Origin: Paraburkholderia sp041321145
GTDB lineage: Bacteria; Pseudomonadota; Gammaproteobacteria; Burkholderiales; Burkholderiaceae
Assembly: GCF_041321145.1 (NCBI RefSeq)
Contig: NZ_JBGGWA010000014.1
Coordinates: forward strand, 90,617-154,616
Reading direction: 5' to 3'
DNA: 64,000 nt
The notes below the pieces were generated by a model, which saw nothing but the letters and a program-made list of their open reading frames with translations, made no database searches and was not told the DNA's origin. A program made the translations under genes and the position numbers. Position 1 is the first letter of the stretch, and each line of letters starts with the position of its first letter. Positions 25,752 to 34,779 of this stretch are shown in pieces.

Positions 25752-27647
25752 TCAGGCAGGCGAGTTGCTCTGCGTTGCGCCCCCGGCTGCGCTCGCGCGA
25801 TCAAGGGTGCGCAAAAACTTGTCCGCGGACTCGTATCCGACGACGCGCAGCACTTCCTTGCCGCCTTGATCGAAGAAGATGATGCCTGGCGGCCCGAACA
25901 GGCTGAAGCGCTTGAGCAGCATTTGATCGTCGGCGTTGTTCGCGGTGACGTCGGCACGCAGCAGGTTCATCTGCTTCAGCTTTGCCTGAACGCGCGGGTC
26001 GCTGAACGTGAACTTCTCCATTTCCTTGCAACTCACGCACCAGTCCGCGTAAAAATCGAGCATGGAGGGCCGCGCAGCCGCTTTGACGGCCTGGTCGAGT
26101 TCTGCCGAGGAATGCACCGCAGCGAACGTCAGATCGCTCTGTGGCGCCGCATTCGGCGTATTGGAGGCAGTCGCTCCGGCCGTCTCCCCGCTGCGTGCTG
26201 CCAGTACTGCGAGCGGACGCAGAGGATCGGACGAGCCCGCAGCCAGCCCGACCAACAGCACCGCCGCCCAGATTGCCAGCGCCGCGCCGATGCCACGGCC
26301 AAGCCGGCGCCATACGGAAACGCCTGCGGCTGGGGCAGAGAAAAGACCGAGGCCGGCCGCTGCGATAAGTAACCACAGCGCGCTCAATAGCATCGTCGCG
26401 GCCGCGCCGAGCACCGGCCAGACGATCCACAGAGCCGCCGCAAGCAGCACCACCCCGAAAAACACCTTGACGCCGTCCATCCACGCGCCGGCGCGCGGCA
26501 ACAACGTGCCGGCGCCAAGACCGATGATCAGGAGCGGTACGCCGAGCCCAAGTCCCATCGAGAACAGCGCGGCACCGCCAAGCACCGCGTCGCCCGTATG
26601 TGCAATGAATGCCAGCACCGCAAAGAGCGGCGCGGTCATACAGGCGCCGACCACTAACGCGGAAAGCGCGCCCATTACCGCCACTGCGGCAAACTTGCCG
26701 CCGGAACGCCCGGTCGACGCACGCGACACGCCGTCTTGCCAGCGCTGCGGCAACGCGATATCGAAGCCCGCGATCAGGGTGAGCGCGAAAATCGTCAGCA
26801 GTACGCCAAACGTGCCGAGCACCCATGGGTTTTGCAGCCACGCGCCGAGACTTTGCCCAACCAGCGCTGCCGCAATCCCGAGCGCCGTGTACACGAGCGC
26901 CATCCCGATCACGTACGCCAGCGATAACGCAAAGCCACGGGCACGCGTCACCCGCGCGCCTTCACCGATGATGATCGCCGACAGGATCGGGATCATCGGA
27001 TACGAGCAAGGCAGCAGACTGAGCACGGCGCCAGCCACAAAAAAGAGCCCGATAATCGCGAAGAAGCCCCCCCCTTGCAGCAGCGACTGCGCGTAATCGG
27101 CGCTGGTGGCGCGCTCGTACCACGGGGTACCGCTCACTGCAGATTGCTGCGTAGAGGCAGCCGCCGCCGCACTGCCGACCGGCTGCAAAGCCTCGCCGCT
27201 CACGTGGTACACGCGTTCCATCGGCGGATAGCAGATGCCGGCATCGGCACAGCCTTGAGACGTGACAGCGAGATCGAACGGTCCAGCCGCCTGTTTGACG
27301 GGGATACGGATCGTCAACTCATTACGATACGTTTCGACGTTCTTGTTGAAAGTCTGGTCGAACTTGACGTGGCCGGCCGGCAATTGCGGCTCGCCGATCG
27401 TGGCCGTGCCGTTGCGCGTCGCAAACGCGAAGCGCTCCCGGTACATGTAGTAGCCGTCCGCGATCTTGTAGGTGACGTCGACTTCACCAAGTTTCTCCGT
27501 CGCGCTGAATTTGAAGGCGATGGCGGGATCGAGGAAATCGTCCGCAGCGCGGGCAAGCGTGCCGAACTGAGCGAAGATCAGGCAGCCGAGCAGGAAGAAG
27601 ACGGTGCGCAGCGCATGGCGCGCGCGTCGGTCGAGACCGTTAGACAT
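25752..27647 (-). CDS. dsbD: Thiol:disulfide interchange protein DsbD
   Basis: Carries reducing power from cytoplasmic thioredoxin to the periplasm for DsbC and cytochrome c maturation. The 631-residue protein has a signal peptide (about 1-35), the alpha domain with Cys133 and Cys139 (CADAGIC), a transmembrane domain with paired cysteines (LSLLPCSYPM and VVGACMTAPL), and a C-terminal thioredoxin domain with Cys537-Val-Ser-Cys540 (YADWCVSCKEM) and a cis-proline loop FGPPGI. All six expected cysteines are in place. The ATG at 27647 overlaps the 3' end of cutA by 8 bases; upstream in-frame residues belong to the cutA region. Confidence 0.96.
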   Translation of the reverse strand: MSNGLDRRARHALRTVFFLLGCLIFAQFGTLARAADDFLDPAIAFKFSATEKLGEVDVTYKIADGYYMYRERFAFATRNGTATIGEPQLPAGHVKFDQTFNKNVETYRNELTIRIPVKQAAGPFDLAVTSQGCADAGICYPPMERVYHVSGEALQPVGSAAAAASTQQSAVSGTPWYERATSADYAQSLLQGGGFFAIIGLFFVAGAVLSLLPCSYPMIPILSAIIIGEGARVTRARGFALSLAYVIGMALVYTALGIAAALVGQSLGAWLQNPWVLGTFGVLLTIFALTLIAGFDIALPQRWQDGVSRASTGRSGGKFAAVAVMGALSALVVGACMTAPLFAVLAFIAHTGDAVLGGAALFSMGLGLGVPLLIIGLGAGTLLPRAGAWMDGVKVFFGVVLLAAALWIVWPVLGAAATMLLSALWLLIAAAGLGLFSAPAAGVSVWRRLGRGIGAALAIWAAVLLVGLAAGSSDPLRPLAVLAARSGETAGATASNTPNAAPQSDLTFAAVHSSAELDQAVKAAARPSMLDFYADWCVSCKEMEKFTFSDPRVQAKLKQMNLLRADVTANNADDQMLLKRFSLFGPPGIIFFDQGGKEVLRVVGYESADKFLRTLDRASAAGGATQSNSPA

Positions 27648-27972
27648 GGAGAGGACGTTGAGTTTCAGCAGTGATCCACTGCCCGTACGCGACCGATGCC
27701 GTCGCGTGCCACGAGAGGATTTCCGGCGTTTCGTAGGGATGGTGCGCCTGAATGTATTGTTCGAGTTCCAGCGCACGTGCAGCGCTTGTCTTGAACAGCA
27801 ACTGGATCTCCTGCGCTGTTTCGATCGCACCCTGCCAACGATAGCTGGACTGTACGGCGCCTAGTTGCGTGACGCAGGCGCATAGCCCCGCGGCCAATGC
27901 ATTCGCGGCGAGCGCCTGGGCAACGGCGTCATCCGGCACCGTCGTCAGAATCAAGGTCACATTCACGCTCAC
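27640..27972 (-). CDS. cutA: Divalent cation tolerance protein CutA, GTG start
   Basis: A small trimeric ferredoxin-like protein linked to metal tolerance. With the GTG start at 27972 it is 110 residues, the usual length. A GGAG lies 6 bases upstream. The ATG at 28017 would add 15 basic residues with no family counterpart. Motifs are NVTLILTTVPDD, LCACVTQLGAVQSSYRWQG, ETAQEIQLLFKT and HHPYETPEI, the latter two highly typical. It overlaps the dsbD start by 8 bases, as cutA-dsbD pairs do in many proteobacteria. Confidence 0.94.
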   Translation of the reverse strand: MSVNVTLILTTVPDDAVAQALAANALAAGLCACVTQLGAVQSSYRWQGAIETAQEIQLLFKTSAARALELEQYIQAHHPYETPEILSWHATASVAYGQWITAETQRPLHV

Positions 27973-28105
27973 AAAGGGCTCCCGCCGCGCACGATTCAGG
28001 TGCCGATATCGTATCACCTAGCCTTGCGGTGCCGCAGACACCACCGCTGCGGGCATGCGGCATTTGGCCGCCATGTCGGGTCTGGCAGCACATTTCGCCG
28101 CCAGA

Positions 28106-28139
28106 AACAAAAAAAGCCAAGCTTAGCGCCTGGCTTTTT
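28106..28139 (-). terminator. Intrinsic terminator of the alpha ribosomal operon
   Basis: A 9-bp stem plus two further pairs after one mismatch (28111-28122 with 28128-28139) is followed on the minus strand by TTTTTTTGTTT. It lies 17 bases past the rplQ stop and closes the long leftward ribosomal block. Confidence 0.9.
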
Positions 28140-28156
28140 CTTCGGTGCCAAAAAGC

Positions 28157-28549
28157 TTACTCAGCTTCTTGCACTTCAACTTCTTCGACTTCCGGACGGT
28201 CCAGCAATTCGACCAGTGCCATCGGTGCATTGTCGCCGACACGGAAGCCGAACTTCAGGACGCGCAGGTAGCCGCCCGGACGGGTGGCGTAACGCGGGCC
28301 GAGGACTTCGAACAGCTTCGTGACCGAGTCACGATCGCGCAGGCGATTGAACGCCAGACGACGATTTGCCAGCGACGGCTTCTTGCCGAGTGTGATCAAC
28401 GGCTCGACGACTTTACGGAGTTCTTTCGCCTTCGGCAGCGTCGTCTTGATGACTTCGTGCTCGATCAACGAGTTGGACATATTACGGAGCATTGCCAGAC
28501 GGTGGCTGCTCGTGCGGTTCAGTTTCCGCAGACCATGACGGTGACGCAT
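28157..28549 (-). CDS. rplQ: 50S ribosomal protein L17
   Basis: L17 of the large subunit, 130 residues. It has the typical MRHRHGLRKLNRTSSHR start, the segment NMSNSLIEHEVIKTTLPKAKELR and the C-terminal MALVELLDR. The acidic tail (EVEEVEVQEAE) is a common extension. It is the last gene of the alpha operon, 181 bases after rpoA and directly before the operon terminator. Confidence 0.97.
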   Translation of the reverse strand: MRHRHGLRKLNRTSSHRLAMLRNMSNSLIEHEVIKTTLPKAKELRKVVEPLITLGKKPSLANRRLAFNRLRDRDSVTKLFEVLGPRYATRPGGYLRVLKFGFRVGDNAPMALVELLDRPEVEEVEVQEAE

Positions 28550-28730
28550 GTTAATTCCTTTGATTCAAAGTTTTGGTCCAGCTCTTCTATCGCGCTCGGC
28601 CTACCTTCGGTTTCCCAACGGTGGCAAGTGCACGGGCCGGTAGTGAAAAAAGACAAGACGCGGATTTTAAAGGAAAATCCGCGTCTTTGCCAGTGCAGCG
28701 GCGGGGCTTATCCCGAGATGACTTCTCGAA

Positions 28731-29708
28731 TTACTTGTCCAAACCTGCCGGCGGCCAGTTTTCGAGTTTCATGCCGAGTGTCAAACCACGCGACGCCAAT
28801 ACTTCCTTGATTTCGTTCAACGACTTGCGACCCAGATTCGGGGTCTTGAGCAACTCGTTTTCCGTGCGCTGGATCAGGTCGCCGATGTAGTAAATGTTCT
28901 CAGCCTTCAGGCAGTTCGCGGAACGAACCGTCAGTTCGAGATCATCAACCGGACGCAGCAGGATCGGATCGATCTGCGGCGCACGCGACGGCGCTTCCGC
29001 CGTTGCTTCGGTGCCTTCCAGTGCAGCGAACACCGACAGTTGATCAACCAGAATGCGCGCCGATTGACGGATCGCTTCTTCCGGCGAGATCACACCGTTT
29101 GTTTCGATGTTCATGACGAGCTTGTCGAGGTCGGTACGCTGTTCGACGCGCGCGCTTTCAACGGCGTAGCTCACGCGGCGAACCGGCGAGAACGACGCGT
29201 CCAGCACGATACGGCCGATGATCTTGGCCGACTCTTCGCCATAACGACGCACATTGCCCGGCACATAACCACGGCCCTTTTCGACCTTGATTTGCACGTC
29301 GAGCTTGCCGCCCTTCGACAGGTGCGCAATCACGTGATCCGGGTTGATCACTTCGCAATCGTGCGCGAGTTCAATGTCGCCAGCGGTGACAACGCCTTCG
29401 CCTTCCTTGCGCAGCGTAACCGTCACTTCGTCACGGTTATGCAGCTTGAACACCACGCCCTTCAGGTTCAACAACAGGTTGACCACATCCTCTTGCACAC
29501 CGTCGAGCGTCGAATACTCATGTACGACGCCTGCGATCGTCACTTCGGTCGGCGCATAGCCCACCATCGACGACAGCAGCACGCGCCGAAGCGCGTTACC
29601 CAAGGTGTGGCCGTAACCGCGTTCAAACGGTTCCATGACCACTTTCGCGTGGCTCTCACCAAGCGATTCAACTGCGATGATCTTGGGCTTCAACAAACTG
29701 GTTTGCAT
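28731..29708 (-). CDS. rpoA: DNA-directed RNA polymerase alpha subunit
   Basis: The alpha subunit, 325 residues. The N-terminal dimerisation domain (to about 230) begins with EPFERGYGHTLGNALRRVLLSS. A flexible linker follows. The C-terminal domain (about 250-310) carries LELTVRSANCLKAENI and LLKTPNLGRKSLNEIKEVL, which contact UP elements and activators. Its place between rpsD and rplQ is the standard alpha operon order. Confidence 0.98.
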   Translation of the reverse strand: MQTSLLKPKIIAVESLGESHAKVVMEPFERGYGHTLGNALRRVLLSSMVGYAPTEVTIAGVVHEYSTLDGVQEDVVNLLLNLKGVVFKLHNRDEVTVTLRKEGEGVVTAGDIELAHDCEVINPDHVIAHLSKGGKLDVQIKVEKGRGYVPGNVRRYGEESAKIIGRIVLDASFSPVRRVSYAVESARVEQRTDLDKLVMNIETNGVISPEEAIRQSARILVDQLSVFAALEGTEATAEAPSRAPQIDPILLRPVDDLELTVRSANCLKAENIYYIGDLIQRTENELLKTPNLGRKSLNEIKEVLASRGLTLGMKLENWPPAGLDK

Positions 29709-29832
29709 AGGTTTTCCTTTTCAATACCCTCGGCTCGTTACACCGATAAGGCTGACCGGTAACAACCTGAAAATAAACAGCCGAGACGCCCCCTTGCGCA
29801 ACGCAATCGAGGTGCCCCGGCCGTTAATCCGA

Positions 29833-30456
29833 TTACCGCGAATACAATTCGACGATCAGGCTTTCGTTGATATCGCCAGCGATGTCGCTGCGTTCCGGCT
29901 TGCTCTTGAACGTGCCTTCGAACTTCTTCGAATCGACAGCAACCCAGCTCGGCAGACCGCCTTGCTCAGCCAGCGAAAGCGCTTCGAGAATACGCGCCTG
30001 CTTCTTCTTTTGTTCGCGCACTGCGACGACGTCGCCTGCCTTCACTTGCATCGACGGGATGTTCGACACGACGCCGTTCACCGTGATCGCCTTGTGGCTA
30101 ACGAGCTGACGTGCTTCAGCGCGCGTCGAGCCGAAGCCCATGCGATACACGACGTTGTCCAGACGCGATTCGAGCAATTGCAGCAGGTTTTCACCGGTGT
30201 TGCCCTTCAGGCGGTCGGCTTCAGCGAAGTAACGGCGGAATTGACGCTCGAGAACACCATAGATGCGCTTCACTTTTTGCTTTTCGCGCAGCTGCGTACC
30301 GTAGTCGGACGTACGTGCACCCGACGTGCGGCCGTGTTGGCCAGGCTTGCTGTCAAGTTTGCACTTGTCGGCGAGCGAACGACGGGCGCTCTTCAGGAAG
30401 AGGTCAGTGCCTTCACGGCGGGACAGCTTGGCCTTAGGGCCGATATAACGTGCCAC
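29833..30456 (-). CDS. rpsD: 30S ribosomal protein S4
   Basis: A primary 16S rRNA-binding assembly protein, 207 residues, and in many bacteria the translational repressor of the alpha operon. Seen are the MARYIGPKAKLSRREG start, RLDNVVYRMGFGSTRAEARQLVSH (the S4 RNA-binding domain) and the C-terminal NESLIVELYSR. There are 158 bases before it, after rpsK, without a further gene. That space could hold a leader or promoter, but I cannot name one. Confidence 0.98.
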   Translation of the reverse strand: MARYIGPKAKLSRREGTDLFLKSARRSLADKCKLDSKPGQHGRTSGARTSDYGTQLREKQKVKRIYGVLERQFRRYFAEADRLKGNTGENLLQLLESRLDNVVYRMGFGSTRAEARQLVSHKAITVNGVVSNIPSMQVKAGDVVAVREQKKKQARILEALSLAEQGGLPSWVAVDSKKFEGTFKSKPERSDIAGDINESLIVELYSR

Positions 30457-30614
30457 GTTGATTCCTTCTATGATTGATCACACGAATGCATGCACTCGCG
30501 CTAGTCCGAACCCTTTGGGTCGAACGGTGGGCTTAGTCAATTCAATAACGCAAGCGGCCTGTGGTCGCCGGCTTACGAGCCCCGGCGGCAACAGGCGCTA
30601 GCGAAAACAGCGTC

Positions 30615-31019
30615 TTAAATACGACGACGCTTCGGCGGACGGCAGCCGTTGTGCGGGACCGGAGTCACGTCGGAGATCGCGGTGATCTTGATACCAAGAC
30701 CGTGCAACGCGCGCACCGCCGACTCACGGCCAGGACCGGGGCCCTTGATCCGCACTTCGAGGTTCTTCACGCCGTATTCCATCGCCACGCGGCCAGCCGA
30801 TTCGGCTGCCACCTGGGCTGCAAACGGGGTCGATTTACGCGAACCCTTGAAGCCCTGACCACCCGACGTTGCCCAAGCAAGTGCATTGCCTTGACGATCA
30901 GTGATCGTGATGATGGTGTTGTTGAACGACGCGTGAACGTGAACCACGCCCTCGGCGACGTTCTTCTTGACCTTCTTGCGAACGCGTTGCGCCGCGGAGT
31001 TGTTCGAAGCCTTAGCCAT
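30615..31019 (-). CDS. rpsK: 30S ribosomal protein S11
   Basis: S11 of the small-subunit platform, 134 residues. Motifs are GVVHVHASFNNTIITITDRQGN, SGGQGFKGSRKSTPFAAQ and the C-terminal TPVPHNGCRPPKRRRI. It lies 28 bases after rpsM in the alpha operon. Confidence 0.98.
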   Translation of the reverse strand: MAKASNNSAAQRVRKKVKKNVAEGVVHVHASFNNTIITITDRQGNALAWATSGGQGFKGSRKSTPFAAQVAAESAGRVAMEYGVKNLEVRIKGPGPGRESAVRALHGLGIKITAISDVTPVPHNGCRPPKRRRI

Positions 31020-31047
31020 TACGTTTTCCTGTAACTGTCAGTTCCGC

Positions 31048-31413
31048 TTACTTCTTCAGCGATTGCGCTGCACGACGCGGACCCTTGCGCGTACGGGCAT
31101 TCGTACGCGTGCGTTGGCCACGCAGGGGCAAGCCCTTGCGATGACGCACGCCACGGTAGCAGCCGAGATCCATCAGGCGCTTGATGTTCATCGTCGTTTC
31201 ACGGCGCAGATCGCCTTCAACGATGAACTTGCCGACTTCTTCACGCAGCTTTTCGAGGTCTGCGTCGTTCAGGTCCTTGACCTTCTTCGAAAATGCCACA
31301 CCAGCAGCGACGCAGATGTCGCGCGAGCGCGTGCGGCCTACACCGTAAATAGCCGTCAGGCCGATTTCGGTATGCTGGTGATTCGGGATGTTAACCCCTG
31401 CGATACGAGCCAT
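31048..31413 (-). CDS. rpsM: 30S ribosomal protein S13
   Basis: S13 of the small-subunit head, which contacts P-site tRNA. It has 121 residues. It has the MARIAGVNIPNHQHTEIGLT start, a helix-hairpin-helix region, and RGLPLRGQRTRTNARTRKG in the basic tail (here RKGLPLRGQRTRT). It lies 41 bases after rpmJ. Confidence 0.98.
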   Translation of the reverse strand: MARIAGVNIPNHQHTEIGLTAIYGVGRTRSRDICVAAGVAFSKKVKDLNDADLEKLREEVGKFIVEGDLRRETTMNIKRLMDLGCYRGVRHRKGLPLRGQRTRTNARTRKGPRRAAQSLKK

Positions 31414-31454
31414 TGTTTTTCCTCAAACAAAAAGCGCAGCAAAAAGCGCGGCGT

Positions 31455-31571
31455 TCAGCCTTGACGCTGTTTGTGGCGCGGATCAGAGCTGCAAATCACG
31501 CGCACAACGCCTTTGCGCTTGATGATCTTGCAATTGCGGCAAATGCGCTTAACCGATGCCATCACTTTCAT
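31455..31571 (-). CDS. rpmJ: 50S ribosomal protein L36
   Basis: This 38-residue protein, the smallest ribosomal protein, was found by reading between infA and rpsM. The ATG is at 31571 and the TGA at 31455-31457. It begins [20 protein letters not shown] and contains two N-terminal cysteines (CRNC), one more Cys ([14 protein letters not shown]) and one His, the zinc-ribbon set C-x2-C...C...H. This is therefore the zinc-binding (C+) form. Confidence 0.97.
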
Positions 31572-31591
31572 GATATTACCCTTTTTTCAAA

Positions 31592-31810
31592 TCACTTCGC
31601 CCGGAACACGATCCGCGCACGCGACAGATCGTAAGGCGTCAATTCAACCGTCACCTTGTCGCCCGGCAAGATTCGGATGTAGTGCATCCGCATCTTGCCG
31701 GATATGTGTCCCAATACGACATGGCCGTTTTCCAGCTTCACCCTAAAGGTAGCGTTAGGCAGGTTTTCGATGACTTCACCCTGCATCTGGATAACATCGT
31801 CTTTGGCCAT
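31592..31810 (-). CDS. infA: Translation initiation factor IF-1
   Basis: An S1-like OB-fold factor that occupies the A site during initiation. It has 72 residues, starting MAKDDVIQMQGEV at ATG 31810; a start four codons upstream is possible but atypical. Motifs include ENGHVVLGHISGKMRMHYIRILPGDKV and ELTPYDLSRARIVFR. It is placed between secY and rpmJ, as in many beta-proteobacteria. Confidence 0.97.
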   Translation of the reverse strand: MAKDDVIQMQGEVIENLPNATFRVKLENGHVVLGHISGKMRMHYIRILPGDKVTVELTPYDLSRARIVFRAK

Positions 31811-31818
31811 AAGTCCTT

Positions 31819-33165
31819 TCAACGCATCGGGACGCCGCCGCCTTTGAAATTAGCTTTCTTCAGCAGCGATTCATACTGTTGCGACATAACGTACGACTGC
31901 ACCTGCGCCATGAAATCCATTGTGACGACGACAATGATCAGCAGCGACGTTCCACCAAAATAAAACGGCACGTTCCAGCGCAGTACCAAAAATTCAGGCA
32001 GCAGACAAACAAACACGATGTAGATCGCACCAGCCAGCGTCAGACGCGTGAGGATGCGGTCAATGTATCGCGCCGTTTGATCGCCCGGGCGGATGCCTGG
32101 GACGAAAGCGCCACTCTTTTTCAGGTTGTCGGCCGTTTCCCTGCTGTTAAACACCAGCGCGGTGTAGAAGAAGCAGAAGAAGACGATCGCCAACGCATAC
32201 AGCAACACGTACACGGGTTGACCGGGCTTGATGGCTTCGGCCACATTGTGCAACGTGTCTGCGAACCAGCTGGTACGCGACCCCGAACTAAACCAGTTCA
32301 GGATGGTTGCCGGGAAGAGAATGATCGACGATGCAAAGATCGGCGGAATCACGCCCGACATATTCAACTTCAACGGCAGATGCGAAGACTGTCCGCCGTA
32401 AATCTTGTTACCGACTTGCCGCTTGGCGTAGTTCACAAGAATCTTGCGCTGGCCGCGTTCGATGAACACCACCACGTACGTCACAGCAGCAATCAGCGCG
32501 ACCACGATAATCGCCGAAATGATGCTCATCGAGCCGGTTCGCACCAGTTCGAAGAGTCCACCGATTGCGTTCGGGAAACCCGCCGCAATACCGCCGAAAA
32601 TGATGATCGAGATACCGTTGCCAAGCCCGCGCTCCGTGATCTGCTCACCCAGCCACATCAGGAACATCGTGCCGGTCACCAGCGTCACGACCGTCGTCAA
32701 CCGAAACACCATTCCCGGATCGATCACCAGGCCCGGCTGATTTTCCAGTGCGACGGCGATGCCGAACGCCTGGAACGTTGCCAGCAGGACCGTAAAGATA
32801 CGCGTGTACTGCGTAATCTTCCGTTGACCCGCCTGCCCTTCTTTTTTCAGCGCTTCCAGCTGCGGCGAGACAATCGCCAGCAACTGCATGATGATCGACG
32901 CCGAAATGTACGGCATGATCCCAAGCGCGAAAATCGTGAACCGCGAAAGTGCGCCACCCGAGAACATGTTGAACATGCCAAGGATGCCGCCCGACTGGCT
33001 TTGAAACAACTTTGCCAGCTGGTCCGGGTCAATACCCGGCACCGGAATGTGCGCGCCGATACGGTAGACGATCAACGCCAGCAGCAGGAATACTGCTCGC
33101 CGACGCAGATCGCCGAACTTCGCCGCGCCGCGACCGGGTTTTGCGAGACTCGGGCTGTTAGCCAA
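31819..33165 (-). CDS. secY: Protein translocase subunit SecY, TTG start
   Basis: The channel subunit of the SecYEG translocon, 448 residues and ten membrane segments. I place the start at TTG 33165 (LANSPSLAKPG), with a GGAGAAGG sequence just upstream. An ATG six codons further up gives a longer basic N-terminus that looks less like the family. Typical segments are YRIGAHIPVPGID, SQSGGILGMFNMFSGGALSRF with the plug, and GDQTARYIDRILTRLTLAGA in the C-terminal part. It is the SecY of the spc operon, downstream of rplO. Confidence 0.96.
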   Translation of the reverse strand: MANSPSLAKPGRGAAKFGDLRRRAVFLLLALIVYRIGAHIPVPGIDPDQLAKLFQSQSGGILGMFNMFSGGALSRFTIFALGIMPYISASIIMQLLAIVSPQLEALKKEGQAGQRKITQYTRIFTVLLATFQAFGIAVALENQPGLVIDPGMVFRLTTVVTLVTGTMFLMWLGEQITERGLGNGISIIIFGGIAAGFPNAIGGLFELVRTGSMSIISAIIVVALIAAVTYVVVFIERGQRKILVNYAKRQVGNKIYGGQSSHLPLKLNMSGVIPPIFASSIILFPATILNWFSSGSRTSWFADTLHNVAEAIKPGQPVYVLLYALAIVFFCFFYTALVFNSRETADNLKKSGAFVPGIRPGDQTARYIDRILTRLTLAGAIYIVFVCLLPEFLVLRWNVPFYFGGTSLLIIVVVTMDFMAQVQSYVMSQQYESLLKKANFKGGGVPMR

Positions 33166-33211
33166 GTACCTTCTCCGATGCAAATGCTAGTGACGGCAAA
33201 TAACTTGCTCG

Positions 33212-33646
33212 TTACTCGGCAAAAGAGCCGCCGGCTGCTTCAATAGCAGCACGCGCACCCTTCGTCGCACCCAGACCCTTCACAACGACCTTGCGCTTCA
33301 GCTCGCCCGTCGCGATGATCTTGGCGCTCGTGATCAGCTCGCCGAGCAGGCCGGCTTGCTTCAGAGCCAACAGATCGATTTCGTCGACCGGCAGCTTTTC
33401 CAGATCAGAGAGACGCACTTCACCGACGAATTCCTTCGTCAACGAGGTGAAACCACGCTTCGGCAGGCGACGTTGCAGCGGCATTTGACCGCCTTCGAAG
33501 CCAACCTTGTGAAAGCCGCCCGAACGCGACTTCTGACCCTTGTGACCACGGCCAGCAGTCTTGCCCAGACCGGAGCCGATACCGCGACCGACGCGACGCT
33601 TAGCGTGCTTCGAGCCTTCAGCCGGCTTCAGGTTATTCAATTCCAT
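33212..33646 (-). CDS. rplO: 50S ribosomal protein L15
   Basis: L15 of the large subunit, 144 residues from the ATG at 33646 (MELNNLKPAEG). The N-terminal glycine-rich basic region (RRVGRGIGSGLGKTAGRGHKGQ) and GFEGGQMPLQRRLPKRGF are diagnostic. It lies 29 bases after rpmD. Confidence 0.98.
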   Translation of the reverse strand: MELNNLKPAEGSKHAKRRVGRGIGSGLGKTAGRGHKGQKSRSGGFHKVGFEGGQMPLQRRLPKRGFTSLTKEFVGEVRLSDLEKLPVDEIDLLALKQAGLLGELITSAKIIATGELKRKVVVKGLGATKGARAAIEAAGGSFAE

Positions 33647-33675
33647 TATCAACTCCTTGAGTCCTGGTCAGCCGC

Positions 33676-33858
33676 TTAGCTGATGACCTTAACGAGGTAC
33701 GAAACCTTGTTGATCATGCCGCGCACAGCCGGCGTATCCTGCAACTCGCTAACCGAGTTGAGTCGGCGCAGGCCCAAGCCACGCACCGTTGCACGGTGCG
33801 TTTCACGGGTGCCGATCAGGCTCTTGACGAGCTGGACCTTGACAGTTTTATCAGACAT
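33676..33858 (-). CDS. rpmD: 50S ribosomal protein L30
   Basis: L30, 60 residues from ATG 33858 (MSDKTVKVQLVKSLIG). It contains RATVRGLGLRRLNSV and MINKVSYLV. The open frame extends far upstream as a shadow of rpsE, but the start here is clear, 10 bases after rpsE. Confidence 0.97.
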   Translation of the reverse strand: MSDKTVKVQLVKSLIGTRETHRATVRGLGLRRLNSVSELQDTPAVRGMINKVSYLVKVIS

Positions 33859-33868
33859 GGTGTCCACC

Positions 33869-34387
33869 TTAGCCCAGAATATCTTCGACGGACTTGCCGC
33901 GCTTCGCCGCGATGTCGCCCGGCGTGGACTGCTTGCGCAGACCGTCGAGCGTTGCACGAACGAGGTTGTACGGGTTCGTCGAACCGTGGCTCTTGGCCAC
34001 AACGTTCTGCACGCCCATCACGTCGAACACTGCGCGCATCGGTCCACCAGCGATCACACCGGTACCGTCCTTCGCCGGAGCGAGGAGGACCATGGATGCG
34101 CCGTGCTTACCGTGCACTTCGTGTTGCAGGGTACCGTTCTTAAGCGGCACCTTGAACATGTTGCGGCGAGCCTGTTCCATCGCCTTCTGAACAGCGACCG
34201 GCACTTCCTTCGCCTTGCCCTTGCCCATACCGACGCGGCCATCACCGTCGCCAACCACGGTCAGAGCGGCGAAACCGAGAATCCGGCCACCCTTCACGAC
34301 CTTGGTCACGCGGTTGACCGAAATCATTTTTTCCCGCAGGCCGTCGTCGCGTTCGTCAGCCTGAACTTTCGCTTGCATCTTTGCCAT
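33869..34387 (-). CDS. rpsE: 30S ribosomal protein S5
   Basis: S5 of the small subunit, which helps control decoding accuracy. It has 172 residues. It has the double-stranded-RNA-binding N-domain (REKMISVNRVTKVVKGGRIL, GDGDGRVGMGKGKAKEVP) and the C-domain with AGGPMRAVFDVMGVQNV. The gene is in standard spc order between rplR and rpmD. Confidence 0.98.
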   Translation of the reverse strand: MAKMQAKVQADERDDGLREKMISVNRVTKVVKGGRILGFAALTVVGDGDGRVGMGKGKAKEVPVAVQKAMEQARRNMFKVPLKNGTLQHEVHGKHGASMVLLAPAKDGTGVIAGGPMRAVFDVMGVQNVVAKSHGSTNPYNLVRATLDGLRKQSTPGDIAAKRGKSVEDILG

Positions 34388-34401
34388 GACGAATTCTTCC
34401 C

Positions 34402-34767
34402 TTAGAACTTGAGTCCGGCTTCGCGCGCCGCATCAGCCAGCGCTTTCACGCGGCCGTGGTAACGGAAACCCGAACGATCGAAGGCGACGGATTCGATGCC
34501 GGCAGCCTTAGCCTTTTCTGCAATGCGCTTACCGATCAGGGTCGCAGCAGCGACGTTGCCGCCCTTGCCCGTCTGATCAGCCAGTTGAGCACGCACTTCG
34601 GCTTCGAGCGTCGACGCGCTGGCGAGCACCTTGGTGCCGCACGGCGAGAACACTTGCGCATAGATGTGCGTGTTCGTGCGATGCACGGCGAGACGCGCGA
34701 CCTGCAGCTCAGTGATCTTGATACGCGTCTGACGAGCGCGGCGCAGGCGAGATTGAGTCTTATCCAT
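34402..34767 (-). CDS. rplR: 50S ribosomal protein L18
   Basis: L18 of the central protuberance, which binds 5S rRNA. It has 121 residues. It has a basic N-terminus (RLRRARQTRIKI), RLAVHRTNTHIYAQV, LIGKRIAEKAKAAGIESVAFDRSGFRYHGRVKALADAAREAG-like C-terminal motifs (seen in two blocks). It lies 12 bases after rplF. Confidence 0.98.
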   Translation of the reverse strand: MDKTQSRLRRARQTRIKITELQVARLAVHRTNTHIYAQVFSPCGTKVLASASTLEAEVRAQLADQTGKGGNVAAATLIGKRIAEKAKAAGIESVAFDRSGFRYHGRVKALADAAREAGLKF

Positions 34768-34779
34768 GATTGCGCACCC